64,000 bases of DNA. It comes from Leptolyngbya sp. FACHB-8 (GTDB taxonomy: Bacteria > Cyanobacteriota > Cyanobacteriia > Elainellales > Elainellaceae). Positions 17,741 to 26,997 of the stretch are shown piece by piece. Within the stretch, counting starts at the first letter, position 1, and every line of letters begins with the position of its first letter. The notes below the pieces were generated by a model. It was given only the letters and a program-made list of their open reading frames with translations. It did no database searches and was not told where the DNA came from. The stretch covers positions 1-64,000 of the forward strand of contig NZ_JACJOO010000047.1 of assembly GCF_014695575.1 (NCBI RefSeq), written 5' to 3'. The translations under genes were made by a program, and so were the position numbers.

Positions 17741-20700
17741 ATGCTGTCGGAACAACAACAGCGGATTATGGGGTACTTCATTGAGGAGGCGAAAGACCAC
17801 CTCAATACCATTGAGCAGGGGTTGCTGAGTCTCCAGAACACCATTTCAGACCCCGAGATGGCCCATGAAGTATTCCGTGCGGCCCACTCCGTAAAGGGCG
17901 GAGCAGCAATGCTGGGTTTGGACAGCATTCAGCAAACCTCCCACCGCCTAGAAGACTACTTCAAAGTCCTGAAGGAATGCCCGGTTCAAGTTGATCAGCG
18001 CTTAGAAAGCCTGTTACTGAACGTCTTCGACACCCTCCGGGATTTACTAGACCAATTGCAGGGGCCATTCGGGCTAACGGATGATAAAGCGCAAGAAGCC
18101 ATGGTGGCGATTGAGCCCACCTTTGCGCAGCTCAACGAGCACATCAGTAAATTGGTTGCTCAGGCTGGGGTCACTCCTCCTGATGACGTGAACTTGCAGT
18201 CGGTACCTGTCGCGCCACAGCCAGTCATCACCCCACTGGTTGTTGCGGCTCAACCTGCTGAGGAAAGCGCGTTTCAACTTATCTTTCAAAGCGATGTTCC
18301 GGCTCGTCTCCGGGATATGTTGCAGCTCTTTAAGCAACCTGATCGTCCCGAAATACGGCAGCAACTGGACGGAATATGTCAATCCCTGGCCCAGGCTGGA
18401 GAGCAATTTGAGCTCGTACCCTGGGTCGATTTGTTGAATCTGACACGGCGAGCGGTCGCCCACCCTGAGAACGAGTTCCGGGCTTTGGCTCCCGTCGTCA
18501 TTCGCGAAATCAAGCAAGCTCAGGAACAAACTCTTGCAGGCCAGTCCATGGCGATTTCGGCTGGGGACGCCTTACTGGCTTTGGTGCCACCAGAACCCGA
18601 GCTTGAGTTCAACGAGCTAGAAGCTCTAGACTTCCTGACTGACGACATTGAAGAGGTTGGTACCTTTGAGTTGCCCGAACTGGGCTTTGGCTTGGATGAG
18701 GCGGCCCTGCTGGAAGATGCCGATTTGGCAACCGGAGCAGGCTTGATGGCCGATACAGATATTGACTTTGGCGATCTGCCCTCTCTGGAACAAGATAGTA
18801 CCTGGGTGCAGGAAGACGCCTTTGCAGATTCGAGTTTAGCCGATGAGTTAAACACCAGCGAATTCACTTCAACGTCAACAGATGATGGCCCTATAGTTGG
18901 CATGGCTGAATTGAATAGCCTGGCCGATCTTTTTGAGGCTGACACTCCGGAACTTGGTATGACCTGGCAGGAAGAGGAAATCCTCAGTGATGCAGATGCC
19001 GGTATGCCTGAGCCGTTAGAGTTAGATAATTCAGGAGATTTCAGTGATCTTCTGCAAACAGGCTTTGGCAACACTGATCCTTTTGCTCTGGAAATCCCTG
19101 CTTCATCGGATGAGGATGATGATAGCCTCTCCGATCTGCTCCGTCAGGCAGAGCTGCCAGATGCTGCTGGCCTTGATTTGGACTTAGGTTCCAGTGATGC
19201 ATTTTTGACAGAATTAGGTGGCCTGGATGTAGGAGCTGCGGGAAGCGATCGCGCCTCCATTGATAACCAGGAAATGATTGGCGAACTCAATCTCTTCTTC
19301 TCTGATATCCAGGATGATTCTTTTGGAGAGACCGGTGCTACCAATCTCCCGCCTAGCGATGAAGAGAGTGTCGATTTTCTGTTCGAGGATACCTCTGAGA
19401 CAGTCATCATCACTGATTTGCCTGGAATGGATGATCCTTTTGGAGGGATTAGCATTTCCAGTTTTGGCCCTGATGAAGACGAAGAACTAACTTTAGAACC
19501 CACAAATCCTTTTCAGGATGTGGGAATGGCTGACCTAAACTTGGCAGTTGACGATCAATCTTCTCCTGATTTTGAAGATGGCAATCCTTTTGCTGATCTC
19601 AGCTTTGGGGAGGAGAGTAACCCATTAAGCGAGTCCTTTGCAGATGAATCTCTATTCTCAGAGCCTGAAAGTGTCACAGCTTCAGGAGAGGAATCTGCTT
19701 CTGAGGAAGCTTCGGCTGAATCACTGTCCTGGCTAGACATGCTCGATTCCGATGAAGGGTTGACGGGGATGCCTGCCGCTCCTTCAATGTGGAACACAGA
19801 TGACGAGGATGTGACTGCTGACCTGTGGGACAGTGATCAGGCCCAGGCAGCAGCATCTGCCGGCGATCCCTTTGGTAGCTTTGACCTATCAATGGCGGTA
19901 CCTGAGCCAGCTGCAGATGTTGCACTTGCATCAGAAGAAGTACTTCTTGAACTTGACCCTGCTCTCACAGCCGATAATCTCGATTTAGATCTAGATCTTC
20001 CTGTTGATCTGAGCGATGACAACCTGGAGTCTCTTGATCTGGATTTAGACAGCTTGATTGCTGCCACCGAACCTGAAGCCATAAGCGCCAAGGGCTGGGA
20101 TGCTGAGGGAAGTGATTTAGGACTCGATCTGAACCTGGATTTCGCGGAGAATTCTGAGGACCTAGGGTTAGGCTCTTCACTAGAAGCTACTCCTGCTTTG
20201 GAGCATGATTTAGGGTTCGGCGAACTCGATCTGGGTAGTGGTGACTTTACGGGTAGCGGGTCTGAGGATCCATTTGCTACAGATATGCCGGGCTTCGATC
20301 TAGATTTGGGGCTGGCTGATGAGAGCTTCCCAGAGGCCACAGCAGAGAGCTCCGTAGATAATTTCAACAGTTTTCTGAATGAAGAGAGCCTAGATTTTGA
20401 TCTGGAGGTGCTTTCAGATGGACTGACCGCTACACCTGTCGAGGAGACACCTGACAATCTGGGCAGCATAGCGGATAGCGCTGACCTTGATTTTGATCTG
20501 GGTCTTGGCTTTGATGTGCAGCCAGAAGCGGAAGACAGTGAAATTTCTGGAGATTTAGATGCACTGCTAGGTGAATCAGCTCTCGACTTTGATCTGGAAA
20601 CGGAATCGAGTGAGCTGACAGAATCTTCTGTAGATCAATCTTCTGATGATTTTGATGTCTTGCTGGGCGACGGGTCAGAGCTTGATTTTGATCTGGGGAT

Positions 20701-23700
20701 GGAATCGAGTGAACTGACGGAATCCTCTGTAGATGAATCGTCTGAAGGTTTTGATGCCTTACTGGGCGGGTCAGAGCTTGATTTTGATCTGGGGATGGAA
20801 TCAAGTGAACTGACGGAATCCTCCGTGGATAGCTCCTCTGAAGATTTTGATGCCTTGCTGGGCGGCGGGTCAGAGCTTGATTTTGATCTGGGGATGGAAT
20901 CAAGTGAACTGACGGAATCCTCCGTGGATAGCTCCTCTGAAGATTTTGACGCCTTGCTGGGCGGCGGGTCAGAGCTTGATTTTGACTTAGGAATGGAATC
21001 GAGTGAACTGGCAGGATCTTCTGCAGATAGTTCTTCTGAAGATTTTGATGCCTTGCTGGGTGGTGGGTCAGAGCTTGATTTTGATCTGGGAATGGAATCA
21101 AGTGAACTAACAGAATCCTCTGAGGATAGCTCCTCTGAAGATTTTGACGCCTTGCTGGGTGGTGGGTCAGAGCTTGATTTTGATTTGGGAATGGAATCAA
21201 GTGAACTGACAGAATCCTCTGTGGATAGCTCCTCTGAAGATTTTGACGCCTTGCTGGGTGGTGGGTCAGAGCTTGATTTTGATTTGGGAATGGAATCAAG
21301 TGAACTAACAGAATCCTCCGTGGATAGCTCCTCTGAAGATTTTGACGCCTTGCTGGGTGGTGGGTCAGAGCTTGATTTTGATTTGGGAATGGAATCAAGT
21401 GAACTGACAGAATCTGTAAGTGACTCATCGGGTGGCTTTGACAACTTGTTTGATGAACCTGGGCTTGATTTAGACCTGGGTATGGCATCCGATATGTCAC
21501 CAGACCCCTTTGTCAACACCGCATCAGATGAGACTGAGAATCTGTTTGATGGAGCGGCTCTCGATTTTGGCTTAGGGTCAGAATCGAATGACCTATCAGA
21601 AGTAACCAGCAGTGAGACATCGGAAGATTTCGATAACCTGTTTGATGAATCTGAGCTGAGCCCTAATCTGGGGGTGGATTCAAGGGAGTCTCTTGATGCT
21701 TCTGATGGTGATAATGCGGACAGTTTCGATGCCCTTTTAGGTGAGGCTGATCTTAGTCTTAATTTGGCGTTCGATGCCTCAGATGATGCGTCTGCCAGCC
21801 TTACAACTGATAGCTTCGACGACCTCTTTGGGGATGCACAATCCGAGTTTGATGCACCCCTTGCATCCGTCGAAACGTTGGATAGCGACTTGTCAGAAGA
21901 CTTCGGGAATCTAGATAGCTTTCTTAACGAGGAAACTGATTTAGGGCTGGATCTGGAGTCTTCATCGGCATTTGATGATGAGTTGGGCTTTAGCCTTGAT
22001 GAAGCAGGAGATACTGAGGCGGATGAATTAACGGAGCTTGCTTTTGCTGGGTTGTCGCTGGATGAGGACACAGAAGAGTCTTCTCCCACTCTGTTTCCGG
22101 ATGATGGAAGCAGCTTTGATTCCGACACGGACTTGTCGCTTGACTTCGATGTTGACACGCTACTTGACGATGTCAGCAGCGGTCAGCTTCAAGAAGCTGA
22201 TTTGAGTGTGACAGGTTCGGGGGACGTGGACGGTTTTGCAGATCTGGATGCCTTACTGGAGGAAAGCTCTTTTGAGCCTTCTGGAGCAGCAAGCTCTGAG
22301 CCTGACGCTGGGCTGGATGAATTTGCCGACCTAGATGCTTTGTTAGGGGATGCATCATCGAATGGTGGCGTTACAGATACAGCAGGCGGTGATGATTTTG
22401 CAGATTTGGAGGCACTTCTAGGTGCAGATTCTCCTGGGTTAGCTACGCCATCTGTTCAGCCAGCAGAACCAATATCTTCTTTTCCCAGTGATGAATTTGA
22501 AGACCTCGAAAAACTGCTAGAAGCTGCCGACAATACGTTGGGTGGACCACCCAGTGTTCGGGGAGTTCGCAGTCCTGCGATCGCCAACCGGCGTCCCACC
22601 GCAGCTCGTACCTCGGGTATGCGGGGTGATCAGACGATGCGGGTGTCCGTCAAGAACCTGGACAACCTCAACAACCTGATTGGGGAACTGGTGGTCAACC
22701 GGAACAGCCTGGAACAGGCCGAAGAACGTCTGCGGCAGTTCCTGGATAACCTGCAATACCAGGTGCAGCAGCTCAGTGATGTGGGGCAGCGGATGCGTGA
22801 CCTGTATGAGCGATCGCTCCTCGAAAGCTCCCTCATGTCGAGCCGTAAGAGCTATCAGATGGCAGGGCCTCATCAGACAGGCACACCCGCAGCTTCACAA
22901 TCTCATGCCACTGGAGTCAGCTTCGATGCCCTGGAGATGGATCGCTTCACTGGCTTCCATACCCTGTCCCAGGAAATGATTGAGCTGATTGTCCGAGTTC
23001 GGGAATCGGCCTCTGATATCGACTTCGTGGTGGGTGAAACTGATCAGGTTACCCGTAACTTCCGCCAAATTACCAGCCAGCTTCAGGAGAGCCTGACTCG
23101 GGCTCGAATGGTACCCTTTGCGCAAACGGCGGACCGTTTGCCTCGTGCGGTACGTGACATCTCGCTGCGCTGTGGCAAACAGGCTGAGCTGACGATCGAA
23201 GGCCGGGATACTCTGATTGACAAGATGATTCTGGAGCAGTTGTATGACCCGATGACTCACCTGGTCAACAACGCTATTACCCACGGTATTGAAACTCCGG
23301 AAGAGCGGACATCTCAAGGTAAGGCCGCTACTGGGCGCATTACCGTTCGGGCCTTCCACCAGGGTAACCAGACTGTTATCTCGGTGAGTGATGATGGCGC
23401 AGGGATTGATCCAGATCGGGTGAAGCAGAAGGCGATCGAGCGGCGTCTGATTACCCCCGAGCAAGCTCGGATGATGAACCGCCTGGATGTTTACGACCTG
23501 CTGTTCCATCATGGATTCAGTACACGCGATCGCGCCGACGACTTTGCCGGACGGGGCGTTGGCATGGACGTGGTACGTACCAGCCTCACAGATATTCGTG
23601 GGGTGATCAACATTGACTCCACCGTGGGTCGTGGCACCACGTTCACCATTCGTCTGCCTCTCACCCTGAGCGTTTCTAAGGCGCTGTGCTGCATCAGTAA

Positions 23701-24598
23701 TCGCGCCCGGATCGCCTTCCCGATGGACGGGGTGGAAGATATGCTCGACGTACCTCGGGAGCAAATTCAGATCAACTCTGAGGGCCAGTCCTGCATTCAG
23801 TGGCGAGATCAACTGCTCCCCTTCCAGTTACTCTCTGACCTGCTGAAGTTCAACCGGAGCCTTGGACGTGGAAGCGTTTATGGCGGTAACCAGGAAGAGG
23901 ATATTGTCTCGGTGGTTGTGCTGCGGAGTAACGCGGGTAGCTACCTGGCACTTCAGGTTGACCAGGTGCTGGGTGAGCAGGAAATTGTAATCAAGCAGCT
24001 CGAAGGTCCAGTTCCCAAGCCCGTCGGTATTGCGGGTGCGACGGTTCTGGGGGATGGGCGGATTATGCCGATCGCTGACGTTCTGGAACTGATCGACCTG
24101 TCCCTGGGACGGATTCGCCGGGAGGCGGGTACTCCCTTCTGGGATCAGGGAGCGGATCAGATTCCTCTGGAGCCCGTATCCGAACTCAAGACCGAACCAA
24201 CGGTGTTGATTGTGGACGACTCGATCACGGTACGCGAGTTGCTGTCGATGACCTTCAACAAGGTGGGCTACCGAGTAGAACAGGCTCGTGATGGCCAGGA
24301 AGCTTGGGAAAAGCTACGTTCAGGCCTACCTTGCGACCTTGTATTCTGCGACATCGAGATGCCTCGGATGGATGGTCTGGAACTGCTCTCTCGTTTGCAG
24401 AAAGACGGGCATCTGAACCGAGTTCCCATCGCTATGTTGACCTCTCGTGGTGCTGACCGTCACCGCCAAATGGCAATTCAGCTTGGGGCTAAGGGCTATT
24501 TCACCAAGCCTTACCTGGAAGAAGTGCTGCTGGATGCTGCCCAGCGTATGCTGAAGGGCGAAATCCTGGTAGAAAGTGCCGCTGCTGAAAACAGTTAG
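17741..24598 (+). CDS. hmpE: Giant hybrid CheA histidine kinase (HmpE/PixL/PilL type)
   Basis: A 2285-residue kinase for the Hmp pathway. An HPt domain lies at about 1-110 with the phosphorylatable His49 in RAAHSVKGG. A second helical HPt-like segment covers about 178-275. A huge acidic linker spans about 285-1600 and contains nine tandem 32-33-residue units at 946-1240. The CheA core begins near 1630 (NLNNLIGELVVNR), with the N box HLVNNAITHGIE near 1838, G1 DDGAGID near 1884 and G2 GRGVGMDVV near 1937. A CheW domain (about 1975-2130) and a C-terminal receiver (about 2155-2275, phospho-acceptor in FCDIEMPRMDG) complete it. Typical PixL/HmpE proteins are far shorter, so linker expansion is the odd feature. 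Confidence 0.92.
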   Translation: MLSEQQQRIMGYFIEEAKDHLNTIEQGLLSLQNTISDPEMAHEVFRAAHSVKGGAAMLGLDSIQQTSHRLEDYFKVLKECPVQVDQRLESLLLNVFDTLRDLLDQLQGPFGLTDDKAQEAMVAIEPTFAQLNEHISKLVAQAGVTPPDDVNLQSVPVAPQPVITPLVVAAQPAEESAFQLIFQSDVPARLRDMLQLFKQPDRPEIRQQLDGICQSLAQAGEQFELVPWVDLLNLTRRAVAHPENEFRALAPVVIREIKQAQEQTLAGQSMAISAGDALLALVPPEPELEFNELEALDFLTDDIEEVGTFELPELGFGLDEAALLEDADLATGAGLMADTDIDFGDLPSLEQDSTWVQEDAFADSSLADELNTSEFTSTSTDDGPIVGMAELNSLADLFEADTPELGMTWQEEEILSDADAGMPEPLELDNSGDFSDLLQTGFGNTDPFALEIPASSDEDDDSLSDLLRQAELPDAAGLDLDLGSSDAFLTELGGLDVGAAGSDRASIDNQEMIGELNLFFSDIQDDSFGETGATNLPPSDEESVDFLFEDTSETVIITDLPGMDDPFGGISISSFGPDEDEELTLEPTNPFQDVGMADLNLAVDDQSSPDFEDGNPFADLSFGEESNPLSESFADESLFSEPESVTASGEESASEEASAESLSWLDMLDSDEGLTGMPAAPSMWNTDDEDVTADLWDSDQAQAAASAGDPFGSFDLSMAVPEPAADVALASEEVLLELDPALTADNLDLDLDLPVDLSDDNLESLDLDLDSLIAATEPEAISAKGWDAEGSDLGLDLNLDFAENSEDLGLGSSLEATPALEHDLGFGELDLGSGDFTGSGSEDPFATDMPGFDLDLGLADESFPEATAESSVDNFNSFLNEESLDFDLEVLSDGLTATPVEETPDNLGSIADSADLDFDLGLGFDVQPEAEDSEISGDLDALLGESALDFDLETESSELTESSVDQSSDDFDVLLGDGSELDFDLGMESSELTESSVDESSEGFDALLGGSELDFDLGMESSELTESSVDSSSEDFDALLGGGSELDFDLGMESSELTESSVDSSSEDFDALLGGGSELDFDLGMESSELAGSSADSSSEDFDALLGGGSELDFDLGMESSELTESSEDSSSEDFDALLGGGSELDFDLGMESSELTESSVDSSSEDFDALLGGGSELDFDLGMESSELTESSVDSSSEDFDALLGGGSELDFDLGMESSELTESVSDSSGGFDNLFDEPGLDLDLGMASDMSPDPFVNTASDETENLFDGAALDFGLGSESNDLSEVTSSETSEDFDNLFDESELSPNLGVDSRESLDASDGDNADSFDALLGEADLSLNLAFDASDDASASLTTDSFDDLFGDAQSEFDAPLASVETLDSDLSEDFGNLDSFLNEETDLGLDLESSSAFDDELGFSLDEAGDTEADELTELAFAGLSLDEDTEESSPTLFPDDGSSFDSDTDLSLDFDVDTLLDDVSSGQLQEADLSVTGSGDVDGFADLDALLEESSFEPSGAASSEPDAGLDEFADLDALLGDASSNGGVTDTAGGDDFADLEALLGADSPGLATPSVQPAEPISSFPSDEFEDLEKLLEAADNTLGGPPSVRGVRSPAIANRRPTAARTSGMRGDQTMRVSVKNLDNLNNLIGELVVNRNSLEQAEERLRQFLDNLQYQVQQLSDVGQRMRDLYERSLLESSLMSSRKSYQMAGPHQTGTPAASQSHATGVSFDALEMDRFTGFHTLSQEMIELIVRVRESASDIDFVVGETDQVTRNFRQITSQLQESLTRARMVPFAQTADRLPRAVRDISLRCGKQAELTIEGRDTLIDKMILEQLYDPMTHLVNNAITHGIETPEERTSQGKAATGRITVRAFHQGNQTVISVSDDGAGIDPDRVKQKAIERRLITPEQARMMNRLDVYDLLFHHGFSTRDRADDFAGRGVGMDVVRTSLTDIRGVINIDSTVGRGTTFTIRLPLTLSVSKALCCISNRARIAFPMDGVEDMLDVPREQIQINSEGQSCIQWRDQLLPFQLLSDLLKFNRSLGRGSVYGGNQEEDIVSVVVLRSNAGSYLALQVDQVLGEQEIVIKQLEGPVPKPVGIAGATVLGDGRIMPIADVLELIDLSLGRIRREAGTPFWDQGADQIPLEPVSELKTEPTVLIVDDSITVRELLSMTFNKVGYRVEQARDGQEAWEKLRSGLPCDLVFCDIEMPRMDGLELLSRLQKDGHLNRVPIAMLTSRGADRHRQMAIQLGAKGYFTKPYLEEVLLDAAQRMLKGEILVESAAAENS
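20576..21460 (+). repeat. Tandem 99-bp coding repeats in hmpE
   Basis: Nine consecutive units of 96-99 bp encode 32-33 residues each, with the consensus start SELDFDLGMESSELTESS and end SSEDFDALLGGG. Inner units differ by only a few bases, pointing to recent unequal recombination or slippage. Degenerate units continue on both sides (for example residues 910-945 and 1241-1370). The array keeps the reading frame throughout. Confidence 0.95.
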
Positions 24599-24606
24599 CG
24601 AATTTG

Positions 24607-24641
24607 ACAGTTTGCAAAGCTCAATGAGCTTTGCAAACTGT
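24607..24641 (+). terminator. First hairpin after hmpE
   Basis: Inverted repeat of 14-bp perfect arms (24607-24620, 24628-24641) starting 9 bases after the hmpE stop. It has no T tract, and a second stem with a T tract follows at once. Confidence 0.6.
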
Positions 24642-24652
24642 GCAGATACGAG

Positions 24653-24686
24653 AAGAGCGTTGGGAGATGATCCCAACGCTCTTTTT
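24653..24686 (+). terminator. Rho-independent terminator of the hmpA-E unit
   Basis: Arms AAGAGCGTTGGGA (24653-24665) and TCCCAACGCTCTT (24671-24683) followed by TTT. It lies between convergent hmpE and the DRTGG-domain gene, so it may serve both. Confidence 0.85.
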
Positions 24687-24715
24687 CAATAAATGGGCTG
24701 GAGGTGTCAGTCTTT

Positions 24716-25798
24716 CTAGCCTGCTTTAGCGGGTGCCCTCACTCCTATCAGGTTGAGCAAACGATCGCAGTCAAAATACTTCGTCATCATCTGCTGGATG
24801 TGAGCGACTTTTACTGGCTCATGCAACCGCACCTGTCCAAACGCTCGGTCGACTACTTCCACCGTAGAGAGGGTATCCAGGTCGACGGAGAGAATGGGCA
24901 CTTCCAATTCTTCGGCGCGGCTCACGATGTCCTGGGTAGGAGGAATTTGGCCCGTCAGGATGAGGCAGTGCGTTGAGGTTTCCAGGGCGGCTAGCTGTAA
25001 GTCAGTGCGATCGCCCCCCGTTACCACGGCCATATTGCGAGCCTTGCGGAAATACTTGAGGGCTGAGTTGACATTCATCGCCCCAATTTTCAAGCTTTCC
25101 ACGAGCAAATCCATTCGTTCGGGACAACACAGGACTTCTGCCTTAAGCTGATGCACCAACTGCGCTACACTAACGCTGCGCAACAGGGCACTGCTGGGTA
25201 GGATAGCCAGAACTGGAATACCATAACCTTCCAGGAAGGGACGGATGCTGGTTTCTACGAAGTCTCGCTCAGCCGTTGGGACATCGTTGATGAGAACACC
25301 GACTAGGCGATCGCCTAGTCGCTGCTGCGCTGCCAGAAGTGAATCAACGACCAGTTCCGAACGATAGCGGCAGACAAGCACAACATTGGCATCCAGCGCC
25401 TCGGCCATTTGTGGTACCGACAGATCGAAAAGCTGACCTTCATTCAGTGTTCCGGGGCCTTCCAGAAGAGCTAGATCAACCCCTGGAGCAAGAGGCTCAT
25501 TCTGGAGTAGTTGACCGTAATTGGTGGTGTCTTCCTGGCGAATTCTCGGTTGGATGGTTTCGGGAGCGAGGTTCAGCAACGTTGGGGTCAGGCGATTGTC
25601 CGGGAGCTTCAGAGTCTGAGCGATGAACCGCACATCTTCGTCAACGCAGTCGTCGAGTTCGCTGGGACATGTTCCAACGGGTTTTCCGTAGCTAATGTCA
25701 AGCCCTCGCTTTTGTAGTCGATGAGCAATGCCCAAAACTACAGCAGATTTCCCGCTATACGCCTCTGAAGAACCAATGAGTAAATACTTTCCCGCCAC
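24716..25798 (-). CDS. Phosphotransacetylase-family protein (BioD-like plus DRTGG domains)
   Basis: A 360-residue protein with an N-terminal P-loop BioD-like domain (YLLIGSSEAYSGKSAVVLG) and a DRTGG-type domain (about 215-330, GGDRTDLQLAALE). This is the N-terminal regulatory part of long phosphate acetyltransferases without the catalytic PTA domain. Stand-alone versions are common in cyanobacteria, and their biochemical role is not established. It starts with GTG at 25796-25798. No neighbour shares its strand closely. Confidence 0.8.
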   Translation of the reverse strand: MAGKYLLIGSSEAYSGKSAVVLGIAHRLQKRGLDISYGKPVGTCPSELDDCVDEDVRFIAQTLKLPDNRLTPTLLNLAPETIQPRIRQEDTTNYGQLLQNEPLAPGVDLALLEGPGTLNEGQLFDLSVPQMAEALDANVVLVCRYRSELVVDSLLAAQQRLGDRLVGVLINDVPTAERDFVETSIRPFLEGYGIPVLAILPSSALLRSVSVAQLVHQLKAEVLCCPERMDLLVESLKIGAMNVNSALKYFRKARNMAVVTGGDRTDLQLAALETSTHCLILTGQIPPTQDIVSRAEELEVPILSVDLDTLSTVEVVDRAFGQVRLHEPVKVAHIQQMMTKYFDCDRLLNLIGVRAPAKAG

Positions 25799-26200
25799 GC
25801 TGTCCTACCCTTGCTGGTTTGCCTCCAGCCTGTGCATTGTGCAAGTCTGGATTTCACGTCATAGAGATTGTCGCGCACTCCAGCCATCCTAAATTGGTGG
25901 CTAGAATCCCGACACCTCTTGCTTCATCCCCTCCTGGGGAGCATCCGGTCATCCTATCATGGCTTGTTAGGCTCTCATAGAACCGACTTTTCGCCGTAAC
26001 CATCCTTTTAAGTGAATGTTTGAAAACAAAAACGGATTGGTTTTTCAAACGCTCACTGAGTTAAGGATAACCAACTATTGCGATGTACAGTTTTGTTGTA
26101 GCGAAAGGAGTGCCTAGGGATGAATCCTATGCACTCCTTCTGCAACGAGACTGAACAACCCGTCAGTTGGGTGGAACCGGACTAGAAAACCCTGGAGAGT
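25799..26200. other. Intergenic region with one hairpin
   Basis: About 400 bp between two minus-strand genes. It holds the hairpin at 26105-26139 and presumably the promoter for the DRTGG-domain gene. No coding signal is seen. Confidence 0.5.
26105..26139 (-). terminator. Hairpin after the EbsA-like gene
   Basis: Imperfect inverted repeat AAGGAGTGCCTAGG / CCTATGCACTCCTT around a short loop, 60 bases past the stop of the EbsA-like gene. The T tract is weak. Confidence 0.5.
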
Positions 26201-26575
26201 TTAATCATCGTAGCGCAATAGCTTGCGGTAGAAAATTTGGGAGAAGTCTGCTTTGCGAGTGGCTTTGAAGTTGAAAATGACATCAATCAGGTAGTCAACA
26301 AACTCAAAGTTAGCCATGGTGACTTCATAGCTTAATTCAGCATTTCCATCGAATTGCATGCGGCAGCGGGTCAAATCAGCTGGCAACGATGAAACTGTCC
26401 AGCTAGCCACAAACGGAATGCTCTCTCCACCTTCAATGCGCCGAGTTCCCTCCAGGCTGCCCCGTTGGTAAAGGCTGATTGCCAGAGGTAAGGCATTTTT
26501 CTTGCGCCCCTGGTAATAGGGGGCATAGACGTTAACATCCCGTGGGTTGGCTGGTTGTAGAACTTCGATGGTCAT
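26201..26575 (-). CDS. Conserved cyanobacterial protein, probable EbsA (type IV pilus biogenesis)
   Basis: A 124-residue soluble protein beginning MTIEVLQPANPRDVNVYAPY and ending FSQIFYRKLLRYDD, with no signal peptide or membrane segment. The sequence pattern and length resemble cyanobacterial EbsA, a protein reported to be needed for pilus assembly and biofilm self-suppression in Synechococcus. Its position close to the Hmp motility locus fits that role. The assignment is from recall of the family and should be treated as probable. The gene itself is clearly conserved in character, with an ATG start at 26575. Confidence 0.65.
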   Translation of the reverse strand: MTIEVLQPANPRDVNVYAPYYQGRKKNALPLAISLYQRGSLEGTRRIEGGESIPFVASWTVSSLPADLTRCRMQFDGNAELSYEVTMANFEFVDYLIDVIFNFKATRKADFSQIFYRKLLRYDD

Positions 26576-26997
26576 GCCCGTGTCGTCCTCTGGCTTGCAC
26601 TCAAACTATATTTGGAATCGGACGGCCTAGCCGGAGAAATCCGATCCTACAAATTCCGGAAGCAATTGCTCTCGGGTACTCTGTGGATCAGTATGCCCTT
26701 AGTTTCTAGGTTTTATTCAAAAATTCCCCAACATTCATAGGACTTACGAGAGCCCACTATCTGTGGCGTAGTACGGATGGGTGTAGCGAATTCACTCCGC
26801 TACACGATAAATATCTGTCAGTTATAAGAATGCTAAGCGTTTCAGCCAGCTGACCCGTATTGTTTGGGCTTTGCATAGGCGTATGAGTCAGCTTGCTAAA
26901 ACGGCTCCGATAGAATTCATGTCGAAACGTGAAGAAGCCAAAATTTAATTTTTGGGGATCTTGTAACGTTAAAAAATCCTGTCTATTGAGGGTAAAC
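26576..26997. other. Divergent intergenic region with a repeat copy
   Basis: About 420 bp between the EbsA-like gene (minus) and the flavoprotein gene (plus). It includes the partial GGACTTACG repeat at 26738-26804. In-frame sequence upstream of the chosen flavoprotein start shows no family similarity. Confidence 0.5.
26738..26804. repeat. Palindromic repeat with GGACTTACG end (copy 2, partial)
   Basis: Positions 26738-26770 align with 1325-1358 read on the other strand, with about six differences in 34 bases. They share AGGACTTACG, GAGCCC and CTATC. A hairpin GTGTAGCG / CGCTACAC (26780-26804) follows, which differs from the loop sequence of the other copy. No matching right end is visible, so this is probably a decayed copy. 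Confidence 0.5.

Noticed and set aside
20430-21500. 356-codon open frame antisense to hmpE, rich in His, Gln and Pro
   Set aside because: Another shadow of the same tandem repeats, with no start context or family character.
20635-22158. 507-codon open frame on the strand opposite the hmpE repeats
   Set aside because: The Ser/Lys-rich product is the mirror of a repetitive Asp/Ser/Glu coding array. Repeats keep all frames open, and the plus-strand frame is clearly the conserved kinase.
22895-23812. 305-codon antisense frame over the HmpE kinase core
   Set aside because: Lies wholly opposite the highly conserved CheA domain, and its composition has no family signature.
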